NCBI RefSeq assembly: GCF_015999245.1
Contig: NZ_JAEAMR010000009.1
Span: forward strand, 183,431 to 247,430
Length of the DNA stretch: 64,000 nt
DNA from: Streptomyces sp. AV19
Lineage (GTDB): Bacteria > Actinomycetota > Actinomycetes > Streptomycetales > Streptomycetaceae
Reading direction: 5' to 3'
The translations under genes were made by a program, and so were the position numbers. Below the pieces are notes generated by a model that saw only the letters and a list, made by a program, of their open reading frames with translations, searched no databases and had not been told where the DNA came from. This document shows positions 39,962 to 48,491 of this stretch, in pieces; within the stretch, counting starts at the first letter, position 1; every line of letters starts with the position of its first letter.

Positions 39962-40236
39962 CGACCGCGGCCTCCTCGCAGATACTCGTCGGCCCGGGCG
40001 GCGAGGTCGGACGGCCCGTCGAAGAAACCCCAGTCGCTCGCGTCGATCGGCTCGGCGGGGATCGTGAGCGCCCCCGCCGCGTACTGGAGCGCGAGCGATT
40101 CGGGGGTGCGGCCCTCGACCGCGGCGAGCTGGCGGATCGCTGCCGCGGTGTCGCCGGTGAGCAGGACGTTGGCGGTGATGGCCTGAGGTTCGGGCGGTAC
40201 GGCGTCGGGCGGGGGCTGTGCGGTCACGCGGCGCAT
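39958..40236 (-). CDS. Putative antitoxin partner of the PIN protein
   Basis: The protein has about 92 residues from ATG 40236; GTG 40227 has a better-spaced GGAAG, and an upstream ATG (40254) and TTG (40368) are also in frame. The middle resembles a ribbon-helix-helix-like segment (ITANVLLTGDTAAAIRQLAAVEGRTPESLALQYAAGAL). The C-terminal tail DASDWGFFDGPSDLAARADEYL is an amphipathic toxin-binding-like helix. The TTGA overlap with the PIN gene supports a toxin-antitoxin operon. The extra N-terminal residues from the longest start lie in a terminator hairpin and are unlikely. Confidence 0.65.
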   Translation of the reverse strand: MRRVTAQPPPDAVPPEPQAITANVLLTGDTAAAIRQLAAVEGRTPESLALQYAAGALTIPAEPIDASDWGFFDGPSDLAARADEYLRGGRGR

Positions 40237-40267
40237 GCTTCCAAAGTTGAACATGGCACGCAACCAG

Positions 40268-40283
40268 AAGGTTTTCGAACCTT
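40268..40283. terminator. AAGGTT-TTCG-AACCTT tetraloop hairpin
   Basis: A perfect 6-bp stem (40268-40273, 40278-40283) is capped by a TTCG tetraloop upstream of the antitoxin gene. TTTGAG/CTCAAG palindromic sequence follows it, so it may also be part of an operator. Confidence 0.4.
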
Positions 40284-40315
40284 TGAGCCTCAAGTGCTCG
40301 CAGAGAAAGCAGGAA

Positions 40316-40368
40316 TTGACGGATGCCTCTGGTCCCACTGTTCCAGTGGGACCAGAGGCATCCGTCAA
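40316..40368. terminator. Perfect 25-bp inverted repeat with a 3-nt loop
   Basis: Arms 40316-40340 (TTGACGGATGCCTCTGGTCC...) and 40344-40368 pair without a mismatch around TTC. It lies 31 nt beyond the stop of the purine permease gene. Its perfect stem is longer than any other in the window. Confidence 0.75.
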
Positions 40369-40398
40369 AGCGGCGCGTCGCAGCGCTGCTTGACCCCG

Positions 40399-41871
40399 CT
40401 ACTTGACCCCGAGCGCCCGCTCGATCGGGTCGAGCATGAAGTACACGAGGAAGCACGCCCCGACCACGTTCAGCAGCCACGGGATCTCGCGGAAGCGGCG
40501 GTCGGCGATGCGCAGCAGGATGAAGGCGAGGACGCCGATGCCGATGCCGTTGGTGATCGAGTAGGTGAACGGCATCGAGATGATCGTCAGGAACGCGGGG
40601 ATCGCGATCGTGAAGTCGCTCCAATCGATCTCCTTGACGTTGGACGCCATGATCAGGAAACCGACGACGAGGAGGGCCGGGGTCGCCGCCTGTGAGGGGA
40701 CGACCGTCGCGAGCGGGGTGAGGACCAGCGCGAGCAGGAAGAGGCCGCCGGTCATCAGGTTGGCGAGGCCCGTGCGGGCGCCCTCGCCGACACCGGCCGT
40801 CGACTCGACGAAGGCGGTGTTGGCGGAGGCGGAGCCGACGCCACCGGCGGCGACGGCGACGCCGTCCATCATCAGGATCTTGCCCATGTTGGGCAGCCGG
40901 CCGTTCTCGTCGGTCAGCCCGGCCTCCTCGCCGACGCCGATGATCGTGCCCATCGCGTCGAAGAAGCCGGAGAGCAGGACGGTGAAGACGAAGAGGCAGC
41001 CGGTGAGCAGGCCGACCTCACTGAAGCCGCCGAACAGGCTGATGTCACCGACCAGTCCGAAGTCGGGGGCGCCGACGATGCTGTCCGGGATGCGGGGCAC
41101 GCTCAGGCCCCAGTCGGTGTCGGGAATGACGGCCAGCTCGTTGATGACGATCGCCGCGAAGGTCATCACGACGATGCCGATGAGGATCGCGCCCGGGGCG
41201 CGGCGGACGATCAGGACGAAGGTCAGGATCAGCCCCGCCGCGAAGACCAGGACCGGCCAGCCGTGCAGCTGCCCGCCCGTGCCCAGGCCCATGGGGACGC
41301 TGGTGTGCGCCGCGTCCGGGTTGCGGGTGACGAAGCCGGAGTCCACCAGGCCGATCAGCGAGATGAACATGCCGATGCCGATCGCGATGGCGCGCCGCAG
41401 CCCGTTCGGGATCGCGTCCATGACGCGCTGCCGCAGGCCGGAGGCGACCAGGAGCATCAGCACCAGACCGGCCAGGACGACCATGCCCATGGCGTCGGGC
41501 CAGCTCATCTTGGGGGCGAGCTGGAGCGAGACGACGGCGTTGATGCCGAGACCGGCGGCGCAGGCGATGGGGACGTTGCCGATGGCGCCCATGAGGACGG
41601 TGGTGAGACCGGCCATCAGCGCGGTGGCGGTGACCAGTTGGGCGTTGTCCAGCTTGTGGCCGTACTTGTCGAGCCCTGCCCCGAGGATGATCGGGTTCAG
41701 CACGATGATGTACGCCATCGCAAAGAAGGTGGCCAGTCCGCCGCGCATCTCACGGGCGACGGACGAGCCCCGCTCGGAGATGCGGAAGTAGCGGTCGAGC
41801 AGGTTGCCGGACGGCGTCGGGGGCGGGGACGGCTGCTGGGCTTCGACCGGTGCGGTGGCCGAGGAGGGCAT
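40399..41871 (-). CDS. NCS2/AzgA-type purine permease
   Basis: The 490-residue, 12-14-helix proton:purine symporter of the AzgA/PbuG guanine-hypoxanthine-adenine group has FFAMAYIIVLNPIILG (helix 1), GLGINAVVSL (substrate region), LLSGFFDAMGTIIGVGEEAGL and SASANTAFVESTAGVGEGARTG, the family's active-site helices. It is followed by the perfect 25-bp hairpin. A short repetitive reading frame ends 9 nt before its ATG, so a translated leader is possible. Confidence 0.93.
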   Translation of the reverse strand: MPSSATAPVEAQQPSPPPTPSGNLLDRYFRISERGSSVAREMRGGLATFFAMAYIIVLNPIILGAGLDKYGHKLDNAQLVTATALMAGLTTVLMGAIGNVPIACAAGLGINAVVSLQLAPKMSWPDAMGMVVLAGLVLMLLVASGLRQRVMDAIPNGLRRAIAIGIGMFISLIGLVDSGFVTRNPDAAHTSVPMGLGTGGQLHGWPVLVFAAGLILTFVLIVRRAPGAILIGIVVMTFAAIVINELAVIPDTDWGLSVPRIPDSIVGAPDFGLVGDISLFGGFSEVGLLTGCLFVFTVLLSGFFDAMGTIIGVGEEAGLTDENGRLPNMGKILMMDGVAVAAGGVGSASANTAFVESTAGVGEGARTGLANLMTGGLFLLALVLTPLATVVPSQAATPALLVVGFLIMASNVKEIDWSDFTIAIPAFLTIISMPFTYSITNGIGIGVLAFILLRIADRRFREIPWLLNVVGACFLVYFMLDPIERALGVK

Positions 41872-41880
41872 ACGGGGACC

Positions 41881-41932
41881 TCAGTCGTTGGCGAAGTCGT
41901 TGATGAACTCGTTGACGAACTCGTTCACGGAC
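41881..41932 (-). repeat. Four 12-bp tandem repeats in the purine permease leader
   Basis: TCGTTG-(G/A)(C/T)-GAA(G/C)-type units start at 41885, 41897, 41909 and 41921. On the minus strand they encode (V/I)N(E/D)F units: from GTG 41928, 15 codons NEFVNEFINDFAND end at TGA 41881-41883, just before the permease ribosome-binding site. Confidence 0.6.
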
Positions 41933-42098
41933 TCGTCGTTTACGATCTTCTTTGGAGGATCGAACGAGCAAACCCTGTCGGAACTGGTTCGATTCAGTAT
42001 GAATAAACAAGCCAAGAATTGCTATCTCCGCGCGTAGACCCTTATGGGAACAGGGTCCGGCCACGATCGCCCCCGTCGGACGGACTAGGCTGGCGGCC

Positions 42099-42419
42099 AT
42101 GACGAAGTGGACCCCCCGACACGAGGCGCCGGAGCCTCTCGAAGGCAATGTGGTCGCCACCATCACCGGCGGCACGATCGTGTGGTTCGTCCTCTTCCTG
42201 ATCCAGCTGCCCTTCTACGGCCGGCTCTCCGACGGCGGCCACCTGTGGTGGCTGTGGACCTGCCTGGCCGGCGGCGGCCTCGGCCTGATCGGCATCTGGT
42301 ACGTCCGCGGGCGGGACGCCGCGATCAAGCGCCACGAGGCGGCCCGCGCCGACGGGCGGCAGCGGGAACAGGCCGGAAGCGTCCCCTCGGAATCCCCTTC
42401 GGAAGGTGAAGCGGGCTGA
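42099..42419 (+). CDS. DUF2530 membrane protein
   Basis: The 106-residue protein has two hydrophobic helices (ATITGGTIVWFVLFLIQLPF and LWWLWTCLAGGGLGLIGIWYV) and a charged C-terminal tail. Length and the PEPLEGN...TIVWF pattern match the actinobacterial DUF2530 family, of unknown function. It stands 20 nt upstream of the P-type ATPase and is probably co-transcribed with it. Confidence 0.88.
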   Translation: MTKWTPRHEAPEPLEGNVVATITGGTIVWFVLFLIQLPFYGRLSDGGHLWWLWTCLAGGGLGLIGIWYVRGRDAAIKRHEAARADGRQREQAGSVPSESPSEGEAG

Positions 42420-42438
42420 TCGCCCGTACCGTCGGAGC

Positions 42439-44826
42439 ATGAGCGATCCGGCGGAGACCACCGCCCGCGGGACGGTCCCGGCCCCGGCGAACCCCGGCCT
42501 GAGTGCCGCGGAGGTCGCCGAGCGCGTGGCCCGGGGCGAGGTCAACGACGTACCCGTCCGCTCCTCCCGCTCCACGGCGGAGATCGTCCGGGCCAACGTC
42601 CTCACCCGGTTCAACGCCATCATCGGCGTCCTCTTCCTGATCATCCTGGTCGTCGGCCCGATCCAGGACGGCCTCTTCGGCTTCGTCATCGTCGCCAACA
42701 CCGCGATCGGCATCTTCCAGGAGCTGCGCGCCAAGAAGACCCTCGACTCGCTCGCCGTCATCGGCGAGGCGAAGCCCACCGTCCGCCGCGACGGCCGCGC
42801 CGTGCCCGTCGCCACCGGCGGGATCGTCCTCGGCGATCTCATCGAACTCGGGCCCGGCGACAAGTGCGTCGTGGACGGCGAGGTCCTGGAGTCCGACGGG
42901 CTGGAGATCGACGAGTCGCTGCTCACCGGCGAGGCCGACCCGGTGCTCAAACAGCCCGGCGACAAGGTCATGTCCGGCTCGTTCGTCGTCGCCGGCGGCG
43001 GCGCGTTCACCGCCACCAAGGTCGGCCGCGAGGCGTACGCGGCCCAACTCGCCGAGGAGGCCAGCCGCTTCACCCTCGTCCATTCCGAACTGCGCACCGG
43101 CATCAGCCTGATCCTCAAGTACGTGACGTGGATGATGGTCCCCGCCGCGATCGGCCTGATCGTCAGCCAGTTCGTGGTGGAGGAGCACGACTGGCGGGGG
43201 GCCGTGCGCCGGATGGTCGCCGGGATCGTGCCCATGGTCCCCGAGGGCCTGGTGCTGCTGACCTCCGTCGCCTTCGCCATCGGCGTCATCCGGCTGGGCA
43301 ACAAGCAGTGCCTGGTGCAGGAACTGCCCGCCATCGAGGGGCTGGCCCGCGTCGACGTCGTCTGCCTCGACAAGACCGGCACGCTCACCGAGGGCGGCAT
43401 GGACGTCGCCGAACTGCGCCTGCTCGCCGGCTCGGAGGAGGAGTACGTACGCCAGGTCCTCGGCGCCCTCGGCGACTCCGACCCGCGGCCCAACGCCAGC
43501 CTCCAGGCGATCATCGACGCCTACCCGGACGGCCAGGGCTGGCGCTGCACCGAGTCCCTGCCGTTCTCCTCCGCCCGCAAATACAGCGGCGCCGCCCTCG
43601 CCGGCCCCGACGGCGAGAGCGGCAACTGGCTGCTCGGCGCCCCCGACGTCCTCCTCCCCGACGGCCACCGGGCGCTCGCCGAGACCGAGGAGCTCAACGC
43701 CCGGGGCATGCGCGTCCTGCTGCTCGCCCGCGCCGCCCGCGGCCTCGACGACCCCGACGTCGCCCGGGACGTCCGGCCCACCGCGCTCGTCGTCCTCGAA
43801 CAGCGGCTGCGCCCCGACGCGGGCGACACCCTGCGCTACTTCGCCGAACAGCAGGTCGCCGCCAAGGTGATCTCCGGCGACAACGCCGTCTCGGTCGGCG
43901 CGGTCGCCGCCAAGCTGGGCCTGCCGCGCGCCGAGACCCCCGTGGACGCCCGGAAACTGCCCGCCCTGCGGGAGGACATGGCCGACGCCCTGGACAAGGG
44001 CTCGGTCTTCGGCCGCGTCACCCCGCAGCAGAAGCGGGACATGGTCGGCGCGCTCCAGTCCCGCGGGCACACCGTGGCGATGACCGGCGACGGCGTCAAC
44101 GACGTCCTGGCCCTCAAGGACGCCGACATCGGCGTCGCGATGGGCTCGGGCTCCGAGGCGACGCGGGCCGTCGCGCAGATCTTGCTGCTCAACAACAGCT
44201 TCGCGTCGCTGCCTTCGGTCGTCGCCGAGGGCCGCCGCGTCATCGGCAACATCACGCGCGTCGCGACCCTCTTCCTGACGAAGACCGTCTACTCGGTGCT
44301 GCTGGCGATCCTCGTCGTCTGCACCCGCGTGCCGTACCCGTTCCTGCCGCGCCACTTGACCCTGCTGTCCACCCTGACCATCGGCGTGCCCGCCTTCTTC
44401 CTGGCCCTCGCCCCCAACAAGGAGCGCGCCAGGCCGCACTTCGTCCGCCGCGTCATGCGGTACGCCGTCCCGGCCGGGCTGATCGCGGGCGCGGCCACCT
44501 TCGCCACGTACCTGCTGGCGCGGCACCACTACTCGGGCTACGAGGCACTGGGCGCGGAGACCAGCGCCGCGACACTGACCCTCTTCCTGATCTCCCTCTG
44601 GGTGCTGGCGATCATCGCCCGGCCGTACACGTGGTGGCGGGTGCTGCTGGTCGCCGCGATGAGCCTGGGCTTCCTGGTGGTGCTGGTGGTGCCCTGGCTC
44701 CAGCACTTCTTCGCGCTGAAGCTGGTCGGGACGACGCTGCCGTGGGCGGCGGTCGCGATCGCGGCCGTGGCGGCGGCGGTCCTGGAGCTCGCCTGGCGGT
44801 GGGTGGGCCGGCGCTTTCCCGCGTGA
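42439..44826 (+). CDS. P-type cation ATPase, CtpE-like
   Basis: The 795-residue protein is a P-type ATPase with TGEAD in the actuator domain (about residues 163-167), MVPEGLVLL in helix M4 (268-271, no CPx motif, so not a heavy-metal P1B pump), the phosphorylation site DKTGTLTEGG (Asp311) and GDGVNDVLALKDADIG in the hinge. About ten helices. Size and the PEGL signature match mycobacterial CtpE, a calcium-uptake ATPase. The cation is inferred from that resemblance only. ATG 42439 (MSDPAETT) is preferred over 42406 inside DUF2530. Confidence 0.9.
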   Translation: MSDPAETTARGTVPAPANPGLSAAEVAERVARGEVNDVPVRSSRSTAEIVRANVLTRFNAIIGVLFLIILVVGPIQDGLFGFVIVANTAIGIFQELRAKKTLDSLAVIGEAKPTVRRDGRAVPVATGGIVLGDLIELGPGDKCVVDGEVLESDGLEIDESLLTGEADPVLKQPGDKVMSGSFVVAGGGAFTATKVGREAYAAQLAEEASRFTLVHSELRTGISLILKYVTWMMVPAAIGLIVSQFVVEEHDWRGAVRRMVAGIVPMVPEGLVLLTSVAFAIGVIRLGNKQCLVQELPAIEGLARVDVVCLDKTGTLTEGGMDVAELRLLAGSEEEYVRQVLGALGDSDPRPNASLQAIIDAYPDGQGWRCTESLPFSSARKYSGAALAGPDGESGNWLLGAPDVLLPDGHRALAETEELNARGMRVLLLARAARGLDDPDVARDVRPTALVVLEQRLRPDAGDTLRYFAEQQVAAKVISGDNAVSVGAVAAKLGLPRAETPVDARKLPALREDMADALDKGSVFGRVTPQQKRDMVGALQSRGHTVAMTGDGVNDVLALKDADIGVAMGSGSEATRAVAQILLLNNSFASLPSVVAEGRRVIGNITRVATLFLTKTVYSVLLAILVVCTRVPYPFLPRHLTLLSTLTIGVPAFFLALAPNKERARPHFVRRVMRYAVPAGLIAGAATFATYLLARHHYSGYEALGAETSAATLTLFLISLWVLAIIARPYTWWRVLLVAAMSLGFLVVLVVPWLQHFFALKLVGTTLPWAAVAIAAVAAAVLELAWRWVGRRFPA

Positions 44827-44827
44827 G

Positions 44828-44865
44828 CTCGATGGGCTAGTCGAAACTCGACGGGCTAGTCGAAA
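44828..44865. repeat. 19-bp tandem duplication spanning a stop codon
   Basis: CTCGATGGGCTAGTCGAAA (44828-44846) is followed directly by a copy with one mismatch (44847-44865). The second copy holds the TAG stop of the amidinotransferase. The junction is between convergent genes. Confidence 0.7.
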
Positions 44866-45953
44866 TAGGACTCGAGCGTGCCGCGCCGCCGCACGTCGAG
44901 CGTCGCGCAGTGGAACGACCCGCCGAACGGCGCGTAGTGCAGCAGGTCACCCGGAATCGGCTCGAACCCCCACCTCTCCAGGGCGCGCAGCATGCCGGTG
45001 TGGTGCCGCTCCGCGATCACCCGTTTCCCGTCGATCACGAGCACGTTCAGGCTGAGCCACTTGCCGCACATCGAGGCGACCTTGAGCAGCCGCTCGTCCA
45101 GCGGGTCGGGCTCGGGGGCGACCAGGACGTCCCACCGCTTCACGACGTCGGGCAGGCGGTCCACGTCGATGTACTCGGGATTGACCAGCACCTTGCCCGG
45201 CGCGAGCGGGAGGAACGTCGTGTCGATGTGCATCGGCGCGCGGCAGCGGCTCTCGATCTCGTGGACGCGGTAGCCCGGTCCGAGGTGGCGGCGCAGCCAC
45301 GCGATGCCCATGTGGTTGGTGACGTTGCTCGGCGTGACGAAGAGGTCGCGGCCCGCGCGCACGAAGCACGCCGCGTCGAAGACCGGCTCGAACTCGGTGA
45401 GGATGCGGCGCGGCGGCTCGCCCTCCTCGGGGACGCGGAAATCCGGCTCGAACAGGGCGTCGGTGAGCTGCGGCTTCGGTGCCGCCGTCCAGCGCGCGCC
45501 CTGCCGGAAGTACTCCTTGAGGAGCGCGCGGTAGGAGTGCGTCTCGAAGTAGCGGCACGGCCACGCCATCGGCGTCTCGATGATCTCGTCACCGATCACG
45601 AGCAGGCCGTCCCGCGGGCAGGCGTTGCAGAAGCCTCGCGACGACCAGTCCGGGGTGGCGAAGCGGCGCCGGTGGTCGACCGCGTCCGGACGCCGGACCG
45701 TGACGCCGAGCGACCGCAGGAGGCCGATGAACCCGTCCAGCTCCTCCTGCGCCCGCTCGATCAGCACGGGCGGGTACGGGTGACCGGCGGCGATCCCCTG
45801 CAACCGGGCCGCCCACGGCGGGAGGTTGCAGGCCACGACCGGATGGCCGGACGGGATCGTGGCGCCGTCGAGACGCCCGACGACGGCCTCCTCCAGCGGG
45901 TCCCACTCGTTGTGGGAACTGACGACCGCCGGCGGGTGGCTCGACATGTCCAC
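44856..45953 (-). CDS. Amidinotransferase (glycine/inosamine amidinotransferase family)
   Basis: The 365-residue guanidino-group-modifying enzyme transfers an amidino group from arginine to an acceptor amine. Visible active-site elements are the Asp-containing EFEPVFDAACFV, His in MHIDTTFLPLAPGK (about residue 245) and the catalytic Cys in FGGSFHCATLDVRRRG (about residue 349). StrB1-type inosamine-phosphate and glycine amidinotransferases share this pattern. No aminocyclitol or other biosynthesis genes are nearby, so the acceptor is unknown. Starts 45953 and 45947 are both possible. The gene for a DUF1059 protein ends 9 nt upstream. Confidence 0.9.
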   Translation of the reverse strand: MDMSSHPPAVVSSHNEWDPLEEAVVGRLDGATIPSGHPVVACNLPPWAARLQGIAAGHPYPPVLIERAQEELDGFIGLLRSLGVTVRRPDAVDHRRRFATPDWSSRGFCNACPRDGLLVIGDEIIETPMAWPCRYFETHSYRALLKEYFRQGARWTAAPKPQLTDALFEPDFRVPEEGEPPRRILTEFEPVFDAACFVRAGRDLFVTPSNVTNHMGIAWLRRHLGPGYRVHEIESRCRAPMHIDTTFLPLAPGKVLVNPEYIDVDRLPDVVKRWDVLVAPEPDPLDERLLKVASMCGKWLSLNVLVIDGKRVIAERHHTGMLRALERWGFEPIPGDLLHYAPFGGSFHCATLDVRRRGTLESYFD

Positions 45954-45962
45954 GGGGCGCGC

Positions 45963-46157
45963 CTAGGCGCCCTTCCCGTCTTCGTCCTCCAGGAGACCGC
46001 GGATCCGCTCGCGCAGCTCCGGGGAATCCTGGTGCCGATGCACCGAGACCGCGTGCTCGGCGGCGGCCCGCAGGACCTCGTCCTCCTCGCCGGAGATGGT
46101 GAGCGTGCAGTCCGACTCGCCGGGGAAGCGGCGGCAGTCGGCGACTTTCCTGGTCAT
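45963..46157 (-). CDS. DUF1059 small protein
   Basis: The 64-residue protein MTRKVADCRRFPGESDCTLTISG... matches DUF1059, a small family with two conserved Cys (residues 8 and 17) and ISGEEDEVLRAAAEHAV. Function unknown; an antioxidant or metal-related role is sometimes suggested. It lies 9 nt upstream of the amidinotransferase start and is likely co-transcribed. Confidence 0.85.
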   Translation of the reverse strand: MTRKVADCRRFPGESDCTLTISGEEDEVLRAAAEHAVSVHRHQDSPELRERIRGLLEDEDGKGA

Positions 46158-46229
46158 CGGGGCCTCCTCTCACCACCTCCAGGGTAGGCCGAAGGCCCCG
46201 GCCCTTCTCGTTCTCGGCCCTTCTCGCCC

Positions 46230-47102
46230 TCAGCCCTTCTGGGCCCGCTCGAAGACCTGACGCGCCGCGGCGCCGAGAGCGGGCCCGGACATCGTCGTGC
46301 TGCGCTCGGGCCCGTCACCGTGGCTGTTGACCGAGACCAGCGTCCCGGTCCCCGCCTTGGCGTCGAAGTCCGCGAGCCACGGCCCGCCGCTCGCGCCGCC
46401 GCCCATGTCGCACGGAACGCTCTGCTCGTCGCCCGGCGCGGCCTTCGCCGTACCCGCGCAGTACAGCAGCTCCGCGCCGCGCTGCGGGCGGGTGGCCGGG
46501 TAGCCGAACGCGGTGACCCTGCCGCCCGGCTTCCGCCCGAAGGCGATCTTCTGCCCGCCGACCGCGTCCGTGAGCTTCTTCCCCTTGACCGGGTCCACGG
46601 TCAGCGCGGCGAAGTCGGTGATCGCGTCCGTGGCCCAGGAGGACGGGGTCACGGTCGTCCGCACCGGGAAGACGCCGTGGGGCTGCCGCTTCTCCTTCCC
46701 GTACCCCGGGACGAACACCAGGTCGGTGTAGGTGTTGACCGGCGACGCGGGCAGCCGGACGCAGTGGGCCGCCGCGACGACCGTGGACCGGTTGCCGCTG
46801 CGGACGGCGGCGGCCGTGCACCAGGTGTCCGCGCCCTTGGCGTTGACGAAGTACAGCTTGCCGACGGTCTTCACCGGCACGCCCTTCCAGGGCTCGGACT
46901 TCGGCCCGGTGCGCCCGAGATCGACGGAGAGGTCGGTGCGGCGCATGCGCTCGGGGGTCCAGTAGGAGAGGGCGTGTCGGCGCTCCTCGGCGGTGTAGGC
47001 GACAGCGGCGGTGGCCTGCGCCTGCGCCTGCGCGGGAGCCGCACCGAGGGATATGGCGAGGGCGAGAACGGGGACGAGGACGAGGGTGGCGCGCGGACGC
47101 AT
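46230..47102 (-). CDS. Secreted trypsin-like serine protease
   Basis: The 290-residue exported protease (S1 family) has a signal peptide of about 28 residues (LVPVLALAISLGAAPAQAQA) and the full catalytic triad: His113 (VVAAAHCV), Asp163 (AITDFAALTV) and Ser238 (GGGASGGPW). Paired Cys suggest disulfides. The form is like the streptogrisin-related trypsin-like peptidases of soil actinomycetes rather than a regulatory HtrA, as no PDZ is present. A short TTCTCG-rich repeat follows its stop. It is 18 nt downstream of the O-methyltransferase and may share its transcript. Confidence 0.9.
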   Translation of the reverse strand: MRPRATLVLVPVLALAISLGAAPAQAQAQATAAVAYTAEERRHALSYWTPERMRRTDLSVDLGRTGPKSEPWKGVPVKTVGKLYFVNAKGADTWCTAAAVRSGNRSTVVAAAHCVRLPASPVNTYTDLVFVPGYGKEKRQPHGVFPVRTTVTPSSWATDAITDFAALTVDPVKGKKLTDAVGGQKIAFGRKPGGRVTAFGYPATRPQRGAELLYCAGTAKAAPGDEQSVPCDMGGGASGGPWLADFDAKAGTGTLVSVNSHGDGPERSTTMSGPALGAAARQVFERAQKG

Positions 47103-47120
47103 GCGAGCGGGTCTCCTGGA

Positions 47121-48164
47121 TCAGACGGCTTCGGCCTCGACGACCGAGACCAGGGAGGGGGTCGGCACGACGCGGTTCAGCCGGAACCCGGAGCGGGTCA
47201 GCAGATCCTCGAACTCGGCGGCCGTGCGCTCCCGTCCGTCGAGCAGCATCAGCATGACGGTGTCCAGCCCGACCGCCGGGTGCGGGGTGCCGTCGCCGGG
47301 CAGCACGGCGTCGATCACCAGCAGCCGGGTGCCGGGGGCCGTGGCCCGGCGGATGCTGCCGAGGATGCGCAGGCAGTCGTCGTCGGACCAGTTGTGCAGG
47401 ATGTTCTTCAGCAGGTAGATGTCCCCGCCCTCGGGGACGGCCGTGAAGACGTCCCCGCCCTCGGTACGCCACCGCCCCTTCAACTCCTCGGCGTCGAGCA
47501 GATGGCGGGCGACGGTTTCCGGCTGGTCGAACAGAACGCCGTTGAGCCCCGGGTACCGGCCGAGCACCTCACCCAGCAGCCCGCCCTGCCCCCCGGCCAC
47601 GTCGACGACCGTGCCACTGCCGGGGAACGCGTAACTGCGGACCACGTCCTCGTTGACCCCGTCCGACGTCATCGAGGTGATGGCGGCGTCGAAGACCCGC
47701 CCCTTCTCGACGTCGGCGGCCAGGTACGCGAAGAACGGCACGCCGTAGGCCGTCTCGAAGCCCGCCCGTCCGGTGCGCAGGCTGTCGGCGAGCGCCTCGG
47801 CCGAGCGCCGGAACATCTCGTCGGTGGCCCAGAAGGCGGCCGCCCGCTGGGACCCCGGCACGTCCGAGCGCAGCAACTCCCCCGCCTCGGCCAGCGCGAA
47901 TCCCCCGTCCACCCCCTCCCGGAACAGCCCGCGCTCGACGAGCAGCCGCATCACCCGCCGCAGGGGCCCGGCCTGGGTCCCTGACCGCGCGGCCAACTCC
48001 TCGCCGGTGAGCGGCCCGTCGGCCAGCAGATCCGGTATGCCATGGACCATGACGGCGTGCAGGGCGGAGGCGTAGACGTGGCCGAACATCACGTCGTAGA
48101 GCGCCGGGGACGGACGACGGCCTTCGGGGCCGGACGGTGTGGCTGCGGGGTTGGCGGCGGCCAA
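47121..48164 (-). CDS. SAM-dependent O-methyltransferase (methyltransferase_2 family)
   Basis: The 347-residue small-molecule O-methyltransferase has an N-terminal dimerisation/winged-helix domain (HAVMVHGIPDLLADGPLTGEELAARSG) and a SAM fold with VVDVAGGQGGLLGEVLGRYPG, FDQPETV and the catalytic-type DIYLLKNILHNWSDDDCLRIL (catalytic His). Such enzymes methylate polyketides, hydroxyneurosporene-type and phenolic metabolites. TTG 48164 with AGGAG at 7-nt spacing is the most plausible start; the longest frame (48425) has a non-homologous N-terminus. No biosynthetic cluster is adjacent. Confidence 0.88.
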   Translation of the reverse strand: MAAANPAATPSGPEGRRPSPALYDVMFGHVYASALHAVMVHGIPDLLADGPLTGEELAARSGTQAGPLRRVMRLLVERGLFREGVDGGFALAEAGELLRSDVPGSQRAAAFWATDEMFRRSAEALADSLRTGRAGFETAYGVPFFAYLAADVEKGRVFDAAITSMTSDGVNEDVVRSYAFPGSGTVVDVAGGQGGLLGEVLGRYPGLNGVLFDQPETVARHLLDAEELKGRWRTEGGDVFTAVPEGGDIYLLKNILHNWSDDDCLRILGSIRRATAPGTRLLVIDAVLPGDGTPHPAVGLDTVMLMLLDGRERTAAEFEDLLTRSGFRLNRVVPTPSLVSVVEAEAV

Positions 48165-48332
48165 GGCATCGCTCCTGTCGTGTACGGGCGAGCCCACGCC
48201 GGTACGAGCGCCGAGGACTTGCCGCTTTTCGGAACCGTTTCGAACAGTCCCATCCAACCCCCGTCGCCCGGTTTGCGGAACCCCGCAGCCCTCACCCGCC
48301 CCATCCGGCACAGGCGCGCGGCGGGGTCGCGA

Positions 48333-48420
48333 GACCTCGGTGCGGGGATCCGTGAGCTCCGCACCGAGGCCGGCCTCACAGTCAGGCGCACTCGCCCGGG
48401 CCTGCGGATGGCTCACTCGA
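48333..48420 (+). pseudogene. Relic of an XRE regulator N-terminus
   Basis: DLGAGIRELRTEAGLTVR, then after a 1-base insertion ALARACGWLTR, is recognisable as the HTH start of Streptomyces XRE regulators; the second half has decayed. It lies in a 330-bp gene-poor stretch just before a live XRE gene group. Confidence 0.45.
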
Positions 48421-48491
48421 TGCACACTGCGCAGCGCATCACCGGCGCATAACCGGTGCGGCGCATGCGATGGCTGTGTACGGACACCTCG

